From: Microthrixaceae bacterium
Lineage (GTDB): Bacteria > Actinomycetota > Acidimicrobiia > Acidimicrobiales > Microtrichaceae
NCBI GenBank assembly: GCA_023957995.1
Contig: JAMLGK010000007.1
Span: 85,729-149,728, forward strand
Direction of reading: 5' to 3'
DNA: 64,000 nt
Positions 26,213 to 35,174 of the stretch are shown here, piece by piece (position 1 is the first letter of the stretch; each line of letters opens with the position of its first letter). The translations under genes and the position numbers were made by a program. The notes under the pieces are model-generated. The model did no database searches, had not been told where the DNA came from, and was given only the letters and a program-made list of their open reading frames with translations.

Positions 26213-27793
26213 ATGGTCGACACCTCCATCGATGTGGTCCCGGGTCCGGCCGACCCGGCAACGCATGCGCTGAGCACCGACGCACCTCCGGCGGCGCCGC
26301 CCGCCCGCCGGCGCACGGACACCGGTGCGGGGCTGCCGGGTGGATCTGATGGGTCGGCCTCGGCGCTGTCCTGGGAGCGGGCCGTCTCGCTGTTCCTCGC
26401 AGGACTCGTAGCGTTGGCCGCAGCAGGTCCGATCTCCGACAACAGCCTGCTCACCCACATCGCCACCGGCAGGCTGCAGGCTTCGGGCGGGCTCCCCGAC
26501 AGCAATCCGTTCCTGCGCACGTCCAGCGACTTTCCGGTACCGAGCTGGTGGTGGTCGGGGCTCCTGGGGTGGGCCGAACGCATCGGTGGGCTGGGAGCCG
26601 TTCGGCTGCTCACCGTTGCGGTCGCGGCGCTGCTCGGCTGGCTGGTGGTGAGGGCGTGTCGGACCCACGATGTGCCGGGTTCTCCGAGTGCGAATCCGTT
26701 GGTCCAGGCCCTTCCGGCTGCGGTTGTGCTGGTGCTGTTGTTCCCCTCGCTCAATGCCCGTCCGCACCTCGTCGGGTTCCTGCTGCTCACGGTGGCCCTG
26801 GTGGTTTGGCGCGAGCGACGCTCGCCATGGTGGCTGGTCCCCGTGTTCGTCGTCTGGGTGAACGTGCACGGGACCTGGCTCTACGGAGCCGTGGTCCTCG
26901 GGGTGCTCTGGCTGGCCGAGATGCTCGATGACCGACAGCCACACCTGGAGCGGCTCCGGTGGGCAGGGACGGCGCTCGGTGGACTCCTGTTGGGCGGACT
27001 GTTCTATCCGGAGCGTTTCCGGCTGGTGCTCCTGCCCACCGAACAACTGGGAAGTTCCGCGGCGCGTTCTGCGATCGGCCAGTACGAGGAATGGCGACCG
27101 ATCTCACCGGGCAGCCCGGTGCTGTGGGTGTTCGCACTCGTGGCACTGCTCGCTCTCTACGGTGCGCTGCGCTCCCGCGGTGACTCCCGCGTGCGCTGGG
27201 GATCGGTGGCAGCGGTGGTCCTCCTGGCAGCGATGGGTGCCAGCGCCTATCGGCTACTGCCGATCGCCGCCATCAGCCTGGGGGCCTTCGCCGCCATGGG
27301 CATCGCGCGGCTCTCGGAGCTCCCCATCCCACCGCGTGTGATCGGCCGGATGCTCGGGGCTCTCGGCGTCGCGGCGATCCTGGCGGCCTGTGTGGGAGCG
27401 TCCCTCGGCCCGCACACCGACCTGTCCCGGTATCCGGTGGAGGAGGTCGACTGGCTCCAGGAGCGCGGGCTCGTGGCAGATCCCGATGTGGTGCTGCTCC
27501 ACAACGACTGGGTCGGCAACTACCTGGAGTTCCGCTACGGGGACCAGGCGAACGCATGGGTGGATGATCGTCCCTCGGTGGAGACGCTGCTGGACTACGT
27601 GACCCTCAGACACACCGACGAGGGTTGGCAGGAGGCACTCGAGCGCGCTGATCCCGACGTGGTGCTCTGGCAGGCCGAGGATCCCCTCCCGGATGCCCTG
27701 ATCGACACCGGCGGGTGGAGCGAGGCCCTCACCACGGACGATTTCCGCGTGCTCTGTCGCGCCACGTTCGCTGAGCGCTGCCTCCGGGGCTAG
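26213..27793 (+). CDS. Polytopic membrane protein, GT-C glycosyltransferase-like
   Basis: A 526-aa protein with a disordered Pro/Ala-rich N-terminus (1-50), about ten hydrophobic helices and a C-terminal soluble tail of about 100 residues. The segment HIATGRLQASGGLPDSNPF..PSWWWSGLL matches the DxWWHxATGR..G.xPxxDPFS pattern of predicted GT-C-fold membrane proteins, which often use polyprenyl-phosphate sugars. The catalytic Asp expected at the start of that pattern appears to be Asn or Asp in SDNSLLTH. It starts 18 nt after tadC, so it is probably co-transcribed and might glycosylate or assist the Tad product. Its 3' end overlaps the convergent plsC-like gene by 65 bp. Confidence 0.6.
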   Translation: MVDTSIDVVPGPADPATHALSTDAPPAAPPARRRTDTGAGLPGGSDGSASALSWERAVSLFLAGLVALAAAGPISDNSLLTHIATGRLQASGGLPDSNPFLRTSSDFPVPSWWWSGLLGWAERIGGLGAVRLLTVAVAALLGWLVVRACRTHDVPGSPSANPLVQALPAAVVLVLLFPSLNARPHLVGFLLLTVALVVWRERRSPWWLVPVFVVWVNVHGTWLYGAVVLGVLWLAEMLDDRQPHLERLRWAGTALGGLLLGGLFYPERFRLVLLPTEQLGSSAARSAIGQYEEWRPISPGSPVLWVFALVALLALYGALRSRGDSRVRWGSVAAVVLLAAMGASAYRLLPIAAISLGAFAAMGIARLSELPIPPRVIGRMLGALGVAAILAACVGASLGPHTDLSRYPVEEVDWLQERGLVADPDVVLLHNDWVGNYLEFRYGDQANAWVDDRPSVETLLDYVTLRHTDEGWQEALERADPDVVLWQAEDPLPDALIDTGGWSEALTTDDFRVLCRATFAERCLRG

Positions 27794-28748
27794 CCGCGCC
27801 CTGCTGCGCCGGCCGGCGCCTCTCGAGGAGCCAGTCCCGGCGCCACGAGTCGATGTCAGGGCCGCGCAGGCCCGGCGATTCGCCCCTCGTGGCCGCCAGC
27901 CGGGCGGAGTACCAGTCGGAGGTGGTCTCATCCGCCAGCAGCTCCAGGGTGCCCTCGATGCGGGATGCGAACCTCCGGGCATCCAGGTCGCCGTGGGTCA
28001 GCGGAGGGCCGAAGTTGACCACCACCCGTCCCGGCCGGGGCATCGAGGAGCCCTTCGGCAGGACCCGGTCGGTTCCGTGGATGTGGATGGGTACGACAGG
28101 CACGTCGCAGCGCACGGCCAGGTAGGCGGCGCCGCCCTTGTGCTCCTGTCCCCAACCGTCGGGACTCCGTCCACCCTCGGGAAAGACCAGCAGCGACCAG
28201 CCCTTGTCGATCAGCTCGGCCGCAGCGAGTGCGGAGCGCCGTGACACCCTCTTTCGTTCCATGGGCACCGCACCCCAGAACCATGCCGCCGCTGCCGCGC
28301 GACCGGGCGTGTCGAAGAAGTAGTCGGCGGCGGCGGCGACCACGAGTTCGTGGCGCCAGGGCCGCGGCAGAGCGCCGGTGACCACACCGGTGTCGAGGTG
28401 GCTGTGGTGGTTGGCGACGAAGACCGCCGGGCCCTCCAGCTGGTCGATCCGGTCGCGGTTGACGACCTGCGGTGCGCACAGGGCCGTGGTGACCGCTCGC
28501 CCCAGCGTCTCCTGGGTGGCCACACGAGTGGCGCGGGCGAGGGGTCGCCGGGCCCAGGACGACTCGTAGCGGTCACCCAGCGGCGGTCCGGGCAGTGGTT
28601 CCACCGACGACGGGGTCGGCGCGGAGGTGACCGGGAAGCCCGCGGATCGCACCAGAGCGGCCGGGTTGAGGGCGCGGAGGCGCGCCAGGTCGGGCACTCC
28701 GCGGCGCGGACCGGCCGTCCGGCGCGAACCGGAGGACCTGTCGCTCAC
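27729..28748 (-). CDS. PlsC-like lysophospholipid acyltransferase
   Basis: A 339-aa 1-acyl-glycerol-3-phosphate acyltransferase-family protein, normally a membrane-associated enzyme of phospholipid synthesis. The catalytic NHHSHLD (Asn113, His114, Asp119) and the substrate motif FPEGGRS (189-195) are intact. A further block, VPIHIHGTDRVLPKG, matches family motif IV. The first 80 residues are low-complexity and basic. Its GTG overlaps the LarA-like stop (GTGA), making it the last gene of the minus-strand chain from ddl. It may acylate a specialised lipid rather than serve bulk phospholipid synthesis, which is inferred from the operon. Confidence 0.85.
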   Translation of the reverse strand: MSDRSSGSRRTAGPRRGVPDLARLRALNPAALVRSAGFPVTSAPTPSSVEPLPGPPLGDRYESSWARRPLARATRVATQETLGRAVTTALCAPQVVNRDRIDQLEGPAVFVANHHSHLDTGVVTGALPRPWRHELVVAAAADYFFDTPGRAAAAAWFWGAVPMERKRVSRRSALAAAELIDKGWSLLVFPEGGRSPDGWGQEHKGGAAYLAVRCDVPVVPIHIHGTDRVLPKGSSMPRPGRVVVNFGPPLTHGDLDARRFASRIEGTLELLADETTSDWYSARLAATRGESPGLRGPDIDSWRRDWLLERRRPAQQGAASPGGSAQRTWRDRARGNRPW

Positions 28749-30355
28749 GTCACGTCCGCCATCATCAGCGGAGGGTTCTTGAAGTAGGTGATGGTCGGTC
28801 GTGGCCCGACGATGTCAGATGCGATCTCGAGAGCGTCGTCCATGGTGCTCGCGGGCCGGTAGCCGAGCCGGCGCACCGTGGCCGGGTCGCCACCCAGGAC
28901 CACCACACCGCCCAGGTGCTCGAGGGCATGAGCTCCCCAGTACCACATGTAGAACGGATGCACGCCGTGGTAGGCGTTGCCGGTTCGGTACAGATGCCGG
29001 TACCACTCGTCCTCGGCGTAGCGCTTCTCGAACCGCTCGGCCATCACCGTCGGATCGGTCGTCTCGGGCAGCACCTCCTCGAAGAAGTCGATGTAGCTCG
29101 GGTGGTGCACCGGGTTGAACTCGGGGGTCGTCGGGTGGCTCATGATCACCACGCCGCCCTCCCGAACCAGCGGGCGACCCCTGTAGAGGTTGAAGAAGTA
29201 GCCGAGCCCGAGGCAGTGCACGAGGATCGGGTTCATGATCGAATCCACGTTGTAGGGCGAGATGTACGGCAGCCCGAACAACAGCACGTCGGTCTGGCCC
29301 TCGACCGGTACGAGTTGTTGGCGGTGCACCTGAGCCGTGGTCAGCTCGTGGACCGCCTCGACCTCTCCCGCCTGCACCGAGGTCAGTCCGTAGGGAGCAC
29401 GCCAGCCGTGCAGGACCTTGCGGCGTCCGGCCGCCGGGAGCCGATCGAGCGCCGCGCGCGAGGCCATGAACGAGGCGCGGTCGCGTACGTTCCACTCCCA
29501 TTCGCGCTTCGCCAGCACCGACATCGGTCCGTCGCCGTAGAGATCGTTGTTGACCGTGGTCTCGATCTGGAACACCTCGACGCCCGCGCTGCGCAGCACC
29601 TCACCCTGGCGCCAGTTGCTGTGGTGCAGTTCCGAGTTGTGGCGATCCATGAAGGACCGGCTCCGGGTCATCGTCGCCGGATTGTGGTGGTGGCGCAGCG
29701 CCCTGTAGCCCGACAGACCGGTGGCGGTGGACTTCCAACCCCCGTCCATGGCCACGAGGTTCAGGTTCACGTACACCACGAGGTCCGACTCGGCGGCCCG
29801 CTTGGAGATCTGCACCTCCTCGCCGTGGTCGGTGGTGCCCAGCACCACCATGGCCTCCGGGTCCTCCGCGTCGTGGTTGTACAGGGTGCCCCTGGGTGCG
29901 AACGCCTCATAGACCCGGTCGCCGACGACGTGGCGCAGCTCGGCGTCGGTCATCCGACGGTGCAGTGCAAGCGCTGCGATCAGGTGGACGTCATCCACCC
30001 CGGCATCGGCTGCCAGGTCGAGCACCGATTCGATCACGAGCTGGCGCACATCCGGACGGCGCATCGGTGGCAGTGGCAGCGAGACGTCGTCGAAGGCGAT
30101 CGTGAGCTTCATGCCGGCGAACAGGCGGGCGCTCAGCGGATCGCTGCCGACAGGTGAGGCGAGTGCCTCGCGCACGGCCCGCGCCGGATCCTCGATCGGT
30201 TCCAGCGGCTCCGGGGGATAGATGATCCGGGAGCGGTCCGCGGGCAGCTTCTGCAGGCGCAGCTGCTCCCCGTGGTGCATGAGCACCGGCGGGGTGGAGC
30301 GGTCCACGTCCAACACGAGGCCCGGACGGGGGCGGTACTGACGGTCTCGACTCAT
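28745..30355 (-). CDS. Divergent LarA-like (DUF2088) protein
   Basis: A 536-aa protein related to the nickel-pincer lactate racemase LarA. The N-terminal half keeps the LIAALALHRRMTDAEL block (LarA His108 equivalent probably His132), a YNHDAEDP segment, LGTTDHGEEVQI, and GGWKS with Lys208 at the place of the pincer-bound Lys. The usual DHTRP motif is replaced by DDVSLPLPP, and the His-containing PHxxxG motif is replaced by LVAMDGG, so classical racemase chemistry is doubtful. The C-terminal half (HPFYMWYWGAHALEHLGGVV) is unfamiliar. No larB, larC or larE homologue is in the window. It overlaps ADH upstream and PlsC downstream by 4 bp each. Confidence 0.7.
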   Translation of the reverse strand: MSRDRQYRPRPGLVLDVDRSTPPVLMHHGEQLRLQKLPADRSRIIYPPEPLEPIEDPARAVREALASPVGSDPLSARLFAGMKLTIAFDDVSLPLPPMRRPDVRQLVIESVLDLAADAGVDDVHLIAALALHRRMTDAELRHVVGDRVYEAFAPRGTLYNHDAEDPEAMVVLGTTDHGEEVQISKRAAESDLVVYVNLNLVAMDGGWKSTATGLSGYRALRHHHNPATMTRSRSFMDRHNSELHHSNWRQGEVLRSAGVEVFQIETTVNNDLYGDGPMSVLAKREWEWNVRDRASFMASRAALDRLPAAGRRKVLHGWRAPYGLTSVQAGEVEAVHELTTAQVHRQQLVPVEGQTDVLLFGLPYISPYNVDSIMNPILVHCLGLGYFFNLYRGRPLVREGGVVIMSHPTTPEFNPVHHPSYIDFFEEVLPETTDPTVMAERFEKRYAEDEWYRHLYRTGNAYHGVHPFYMWYWGAHALEHLGGVVVLGGDPATVRRLGYRPASTMDDALEIASDIVGPRPTITYFKNPPLMMADVT

Positions 30356-31590
30356 CTGGTCCCCTGCGGATCGAAGCAGATCTTGGTGGCGCCGCGGCGG
30401 CCGGCGGCCGCTGCGTGCGCGATGGCATCGGTGGAACGCGACAACGGGTAGGTGGCACTCACCAGGGCCCCGAGATCGGCTGCCGCCACCAGCTCCATCG
30501 CGAGGTCGAAGGTGCGGTACTCGGTTCCGTCGAGCCTCTCGGTGCCGTAGGTGTAGGCACCGCTGAGAGCTATCTCACGCTGCCACAGCGGCGTGAGGTC
30601 CACGGTCGTGACCCCCGGCATCCCGACCATCACCACGCGGCCTCCGGGCCTGGTCACAGCGAGGGCGAGAGCGAGGCTCGACGAGGTGCCTACGCAGTCG
30701 ATGGTCACGTCCACTCCGCCGGTGCAGCGTTGTTGGGCGCCGCTCCCGATGACCATCGTCCCGGTCACCCTGCGCACTGCCCGGATGAGTTGGGCATCGG
30801 TGGCGACCGTCGTCGGTAGAGACCCGGCCAGCGAGCGCGCCAGGTCCTGTTGGTGGGGGTGTCGGGCTGCGACGACCAGCTGTCGAGGTGGGCAGTGGCG
30901 GGCGATGGCCGCGACGACGGCGAGTCCCATGGTGCCGGCGCCGATCACGGCAGTGGTGTCTTCCGAGGCGATCCCGGCGGACAGTGCCGCGTGCAGCGCA
31001 CATGCGGTGGGCTCCACCATGACCGCCGCCGTGTCGTCGAGTTCGTCGGGAACCTCGTGCAACTGGCTGAGGTGCGCTGACATCTCACTGGCCCATGCGC
31101 CCCCGGTGCTCTCGCAGAAGCCCGTCTGCAGTCCCGGCTCGAGATGACCGTGCGACAGCCGTTCGCAGCGGCCGAGGTCGCCGTTGGCGCACGCCCCGCA
31201 CAGCGGGTGCACACCCCGGGCAACGCAACCGAGGACCGGTTCGAGCACCACGCGGCGGCCGTCGTGGTCGGCCACCACCTCGTGGCCCGGTACGAACGGC
31301 AGTGACACGATCGGTTCGAACCACCTCGATGAGCGTCCGTCCACCGCTGCGAGGTCGGATCCGCAGATGCCCGCCAGACGAGGTCTGATCCTCACCCAGG
31401 AGTCCGCGTCTATCGCGGGAGGGGCGAAGTCCTCGGTGTGGCGCAGCGGCCCTGTTCCCGCACCGGCACCCGGGCGCAGCGACGAAGCCAACCGGGCGAG
31501 GCCGAAGCGGGCGGGGGAGTCCTCGAACACGAGGGCCTCACCGCGCAGCGGACGCTTCCTCTGTGCATCGGCGGTCGTGGGTCCGGTCAT
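30352..31590 (-). CDS. Zinc-dependent medium-chain alcohol dehydrogenase
   Basis: A 412-aa MDR-superfamily enzyme. Catalytic zinc ligands are Cys76 in GICGSD and His103-Glu104 in GHEV. A structural-zinc lobe with four Cys follows in the 125-150 region (CVARG, CGACANGDLGRC). The NAD(P)-binding loop is AVIGAGTMGLAVV. The first 45 residues form an extension rich in Arg, Ala and Gly. It overlaps the SDR-HAD stop and the LarA-like start by 4 bp each, so its substrate is probably an alcohol or aldehyde of the same pathway. Sugar or threonine dehydrogenases share this fold, so specificity is open. Confidence 0.88.
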   Translation of the reverse strand: MTGPTTADAQRKRPLRGEALVFEDSPARFGLARLASSLRPGAGAGTGPLRHTEDFAPPAIDADSWVRIRPRLAGICGSDLAAVDGRSSRWFEPIVSLPFVPGHEVVADHDGRRVVLEPVLGCVARGVHPLCGACANGDLGRCERLSHGHLEPGLQTGFCESTGGAWASEMSAHLSQLHEVPDELDDTAAVMVEPTACALHAALSAGIASEDTTAVIGAGTMGLAVVAAIARHCPPRQLVVAARHPHQQDLARSLAGSLPTTVATDAQLIRAVRRVTGTMVIGSGAQQRCTGGVDVTIDCVGTSSSLALALAVTRPGGRVVMVGMPGVTTVDLTPLWQREIALSGAYTYGTERLDGTEYRTFDLAMELVAAADLGALVSATYPLSRSTDAIAHAAAAGRRGATKICFDPQGTR

Positions 31591-34013
31591 GGCGCGGTCC
31601 GGTCCAGTGGTCGGCGACGCTGGCGCGGTCGGCCCCAGCGCGGAGCGAGGGGCAACAGCGGAGGTCTGTGGCCCCGGGCGGTGTCGAACTCCTCGATCAA
31701 CCAGCCGCGCGTCCGGGCGATCGTGGCGAGCCGGGGTTCGGGGTTCACCGCCACCGGGAACCCGACGGCCTCGAGCAGCGACAGATCGGATGACGAGTCC
31801 GCGTAGGCGACCGACTCCGCAGGATCGAGCCCGTGTCGCTCACAGAGCTCGCGCAGCACCGCAGCGCGCGCCTCCGCGGTGGGCGGCGCGCCCGAGAGGT
31901 GCCCGGTGAGGACCTCGACACCGTTGCGGACCTCGGTCGTGGCCTCTGCGCACACGATGTCGTCGAACAACGGAGCCAGCGGCTCCACCACGAGATCGAG
32001 TGCACCGGTGATGAGCACCGTGCGGTGGCCCAACCGGCGGTGTTCGCGAACCCTGCGCAGCGCATCGGGGAACGACCTCGACAACAACAGGTCGCTCATG
32101 GCGTCGGCGGCATCTGCGCGGATCTGCTCCACCGGAGCCCCTTCGTAGCGTCTGTAGAAGGAACGCAGGAAGTCCGATCTGTCGGACCTGTCAGCAGCGA
32201 GGAGGCCGGGCGCCTCCGCGAGCAGTCGCGCCACCAGACGGGCCCGGTCGGCGGTTCCGAGGCGTCGCCCTGCCAGCCATGCGTAGGTGCTCACCACGTT
32301 GGATGCGATCAACGTGTTCTCCAGGTCGAACGCCGCGAGGTGACGTTGTTCGGAGAGGACCTGGCCGCGCAGCCGGTTGGCACGCCGCTCGGGGTCGCGC
32401 TTGGCGCCGGTGGTCGCGGCGCGTCCGTGTTTCACCACCGAGGGAAGGTGGATCCGCGGGATGTAGTCGTCCCATTCGATGGCGCGTGGATCCAGCTGCA
32501 TCGGACCGGGCGAGCCCTCGACGCCATCGGCGCCCCGCGCCTCGAGGTCCGCCAGCTCGAGCAGGCGGTCGACCCCGTAGACGGCCTCGCACTCGGTGTA
32601 GGCGCCGTACAGCTCGACGTAGGACAGGGCTCGTTGGGCGGCGGCGCGTCGGAGCTCCAGTTGGGCTCCCCACCTGGCGGCCCTGCCGCGCAGCGGCAGG
32701 TTGCCGACGATCCGCTCGACGCGTTCCAGACCGCCCGTGGCCACACGCAGCTGGCGCTCCACCCGACCCCGCCCGGGAAAGGTCCAGTCCGGCACCACGA
32801 TCGGCTGGCCGTGGTCGTCGTGCAACGGGTGTTCGAGGAACCAGTCGCGCACATTGTCCACGAGCACCTGGTACTGCAGCGGGTTGATGCCACCGGATGC
32901 GACCTGGACGATGTCAGGGGCCTCGGAACTCGACGGGTTGGCGGCAGCAGCGAGGATCGCCGATACGACCAGGTCGACCGGGATCACGTCCACGATGCCC
33001 TCGGGCACTCCCGGGAACTCCTTGAGCAGGCCGCGGGCGTAGGAGAGGATGATCGGCTCGGCCATCCGGAAGCCGCGGATCCAGCCCGGTGATGGTTCGG
33101 CCAGGGCGGACTCGATGATCGAGGGTCTGACAACGCTGAGTGTCGGCGTCCGGCGTCCCTCGGCCCGGATCCCGTCGAGCGTCTCGCCCAGCGCCACCTC
33201 GCCGAGCGCCTTGGTCAGGGCATAGGCGTCGGGCCACCCCAACGAAGCGGCACGGGAACGGCCGGCACTCACCAGCGAGTCCGCCACCCAGTCGCGCCGG
33301 AGCTGCTCGGTGCGTTCCGACAGGGCAGGGCCACCAGCTGGTCCGAGCACCGAGCGGGCGGTCTTCGCGAACTCGGCGAGTCGGTCCGGGTGTCGACTGG
33401 CCGCATCGGTGTCAGCCCGGGTCCTGCGTGCAGCGGCCACCTCGGCCTGCCAGTCGATGTCGACGAAGAACGGGTTGGAGCGAACCGGTTCCTCGGGGGC
33501 CGCCCCCCGGCGGTTTCCTGCCACGTAGCAGGTGCTGACGGTCACCAGATGGGGTACCGGCCGGCCGTGGGTCCCGAAGGCCTCGTCGATGGTCCGTGCG
33601 ATGCGGACCGGACCGAGCAGGTTGACCTCCACAGCTCGGTCGAGCGGGGCATCGAAGGCGACCGTCGCAGCCGAGTGGATCACCACATCGCACGTGCTGA
33701 GCGCCTGCAGCCCGGCCGCGTCGAGCCCGAGGCGGTCGGTGCCCACGTCGCCGGCAACCACCTCGACCCGACGCTGCGCCATGTCGGCGAAGCCGTCCTT
33801 GCCGAGTTCATCGCGCAGGCGGTCGAAGGCATCGTTGCGCAGCACCTCGCGCTCGACCCGCGAGCGGGCATCACGCCGTCGGCCGTCGCGGACCAACAGC
33901 ACGACGGTGCTCTCGGGGACGCAGCGCAGGATCCGTTCGGTGAGCGCGGTGCCCACGAACCCGGTCGCCCCTGTGATGAAGATCCGCTTGGCGGAGAGTG
34001 CGTCGGCGATCAC
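31587..34013 (-). CDS. Fusion of acyl-CoA-reductase-like SDR and HAD-IB hydrolase
   Basis: An 808-aa two-part enzyme. Residues 1-420 form an extended SDR of the NAD-binding-4 (fatty acyl-CoA reductase/thioester reductase) type, with ITGATGFVGTAL near the start, VTVSTCYVAG, and the active YxxxK at Tyr264-Lys268. A linker helical region follows, then a HAD-IB domain (about 555-790) with motif I FDLENT (Asp563, Glu565), motif II ITGA and motif IV YADSSSDLSLLE. The second motif-I Asp is replaced by Glu. The GTG at 34013, 15 nt after the ddl stop, is the likely start; an ATG at 34133 would overlap ddl by 106 bp. Predicted to reduce an acyl thioester; the role of the phosphatase domain is unknown. 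Confidence 0.78.
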   Translation of the reverse strand: MIADALSAKRIFITGATGFVGTALTERILRCVPESTVVLLVRDGRRRDARSRVEREVLRNDAFDRLRDELGKDGFADMAQRRVEVVAGDVGTDRLGLDAAGLQALSTCDVVIHSAATVAFDAPLDRAVEVNLLGPVRIARTIDEAFGTHGRPVPHLVTVSTCYVAGNRRGAAPEEPVRSNPFFVDIDWQAEVAAARRTRADTDAASRHPDRLAEFAKTARSVLGPAGGPALSERTEQLRRDWVADSLVSAGRSRAASLGWPDAYALTKALGEVALGETLDGIRAEGRRTPTLSVVRPSIIESALAEPSPGWIRGFRMAEPIILSYARGLLKEFPGVPEGIVDVIPVDLVVSAILAAAANPSSSEAPDIVQVASGGINPLQYQVLVDNVRDWFLEHPLHDDHGQPIVVPDWTFPGRGRVERQLRVATGGLERVERIVGNLPLRGRAARWGAQLELRRAAAQRALSYVELYGAYTECEAVYGVDRLLELADLEARGADGVEGSPGPMQLDPRAIEWDDYIPRIHLPSVVKHGRAATTGAKRDPERRANRLRGQVLSEQRHLAAFDLENTLIASNVVSTYAWLAGRRLGTADRARLVARLLAEAPGLLAADRSDRSDFLRSFYRRYEGAPVEQIRADAADAMSDLLLSRSFPDALRRVREHRRLGHRTVLITGALDLVVEPLAPLFDDIVCAEATTEVRNGVEVLTGHLSGAPPTAEARAAVLRELCERHGLDPAESVAYADSSSDLSLLEAVGFPVAVNPEPRLATIARTRGWLIEEFDTARGHRPPLLPLAPRWGRPRQRRRPLDRTAP

Positions 34014-34027
34014 GGCAAGCGATTCTG

Positions 34028-35161
34028 TCAGCTCGGCCTGACCGGTCGGGAGGACCGGCGTAGGTGGATCTCGAGGGCCAGGGCAACGAGTTCGTCGATC
34101 AGGCCCGCGTAGGTGAGCCCGCTGGCCTCCCACAGCTTCGGATACATCGAGATGGGCGTGAACCCGGGGATGGTGTTGACCTCGTTGACGAGGAACTCCC
34201 CGCTGCCGTCCAGAAAGAGGTCGACGCGTGCCATTCCGGCACAGCGCAGGGTCTCGAAGGTGCGGATCGCGAGGTCACGACCCCGATCCATCGTCGCGGC
34301 GTCGAGTTCGGCCGGGATCACGGTGCTGGCGGTTCCGTCGACGTACTTGTCGTCGAAGTCGTAGAACTCGGCATCGGTCACGACCTCGCCCATCACCGAC
34401 GCACGGGGTTCCTCGTTGCCCAACACCGCGCACTCGAGTTCCCGTCCGTCGACCGCGGCTTCGACGACGACCACGTCGTCGTAGGCCATGGCAGCATCGA
34501 CAGCTGCCCGGAGGTCCCCGACCGGACCCTCGTGACGGCTCACCCCGATCGAGGAACCCATGTTGGCGGGCTTGACGAACAACACCGGCCCCAGTTCCGA
34601 GATGATCTCCTCCAGATGCGCGTCGGTGGGTGGCATCGATGAGTGGATCGTGCGCCACGCGGTCTGGGGGATGCCTTCCGCCCTGAGCACCGTCTTGGCC
34701 ATCGCCTTGTCCATCGACACCGCCGACGACAGCACACCCGAACCGACGTAGGGCACGCCTGCTATCTCCAGCAGGCCCTGGATCGTGCCGTCCTCGCCGT
34801 TGGGCCCGTGCAGGATCGGCAGTACGACCGTGGGGACTCCGGGCGTAGCGCTCCCGGCGGTTGCGAGGTAGTGCAGCAGCTCCAGGTGGGCACCGGTTGC
34901 CCTCAGCTCATCGGAAGCCTCTGCTGCAACGAAGGATCCTCCGCGGGTGATGCCCACCGGAACGACCTCGTAGCGGTCCCGGTCGAGTGCGGCCAGTACG
35001 TGGCTGGCCGACACACAACTGATGTCGTGTTCGGCCGAGCGTCCTCCGAAGAGCACGACGAGGCGAACCCTCTCGGGTAGTTCGCCCCGGTCGGCCGCGC
35101 CGGGTCCGGCGAGATCTGTGGGTCGGCCGGACCGCGCGGGCCCGCCCTGCTGATCCTGCAT
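34028..35161 (-). CDS. ddl: D-alanine--D-alanine ligase
   Basis: A 377-aa ATP-grasp enzyme that makes D-Ala-D-Ala for peptidoglycan. Signatures are LFGGRSAEHDISCVSA, LPILHGPNGEDGTIQG, FVKPANMGSSIGVS (ATP-binding lysine) and MARVDLFLDGSGEFLVNEVNTIPGFT. The opening 25 residues are a disordered extension. Two adjacent ATGs exist. The second (35161) is preferred because it lies 7 nt from TAGACT, the leaderless geometry seen throughout. It is divergent from murF and is followed closely by the SDR-HAD gene, so a shared transcript with the downstream lipid-like operon is likely. Confidence 0.95.
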   Translation of the reverse strand: MQDQQGGPARSGRPTDLAGPGAADRGELPERVRLVVLFGGRSAEHDISCVSASHVLAALDRDRYEVVPVGITRGGSFVAAEASDELRATGAHLELLHYLATAGSATPGVPTVVLPILHGPNGEDGTIQGLLEIAGVPYVGSGVLSSAVSMDKAMAKTVLRAEGIPQTAWRTIHSSMPPTDAHLEEIISELGPVLFVKPANMGSSIGVSRHEGPVGDLRAAVDAAMAYDDVVVVEAAVDGRELECAVLGNEEPRASVMGEVVTDAEFYDFDDKYVDGTASTVIPAELDAATMDRGRDLAIRTFETLRCAGMARVDLFLDGSGEFLVNEVNTIPGFTPISMYPKLWEASGLTYAGLIDELVALALEIHLRRSSRPVRPS

Positions 35162-35174
35162 CATCGGCAGTCTA
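35162..35174 (-). promoter_or_regulatory. Leaderless promoter of ddl and the downstream chain
   Basis: On the minus strand TAGACT occupies 35174-35169, followed by GCCGATG and the second ATG at 35161 (7 nt spacing; only 4 nt to the first ATG). Confidence 0.5.

Noticed and set aside
25184..27046. A 620-codon open frame on the minus strand under tadC and the GT-C-like gene
   Set aside because: It is a high-GC antisense shadow: no family motif, Arg/His/Gln-rich composition, and it crosses three well-supported plus-strand genes.
28916..30157. A 413-codon plus-strand frame opposite the LarA-like gene
   Set aside because: Val/His/Arg-rich shadow with no recognisable domain. The minus-strand gene has conserved LarA blocks and 4-bp overlaps with its neighbours.
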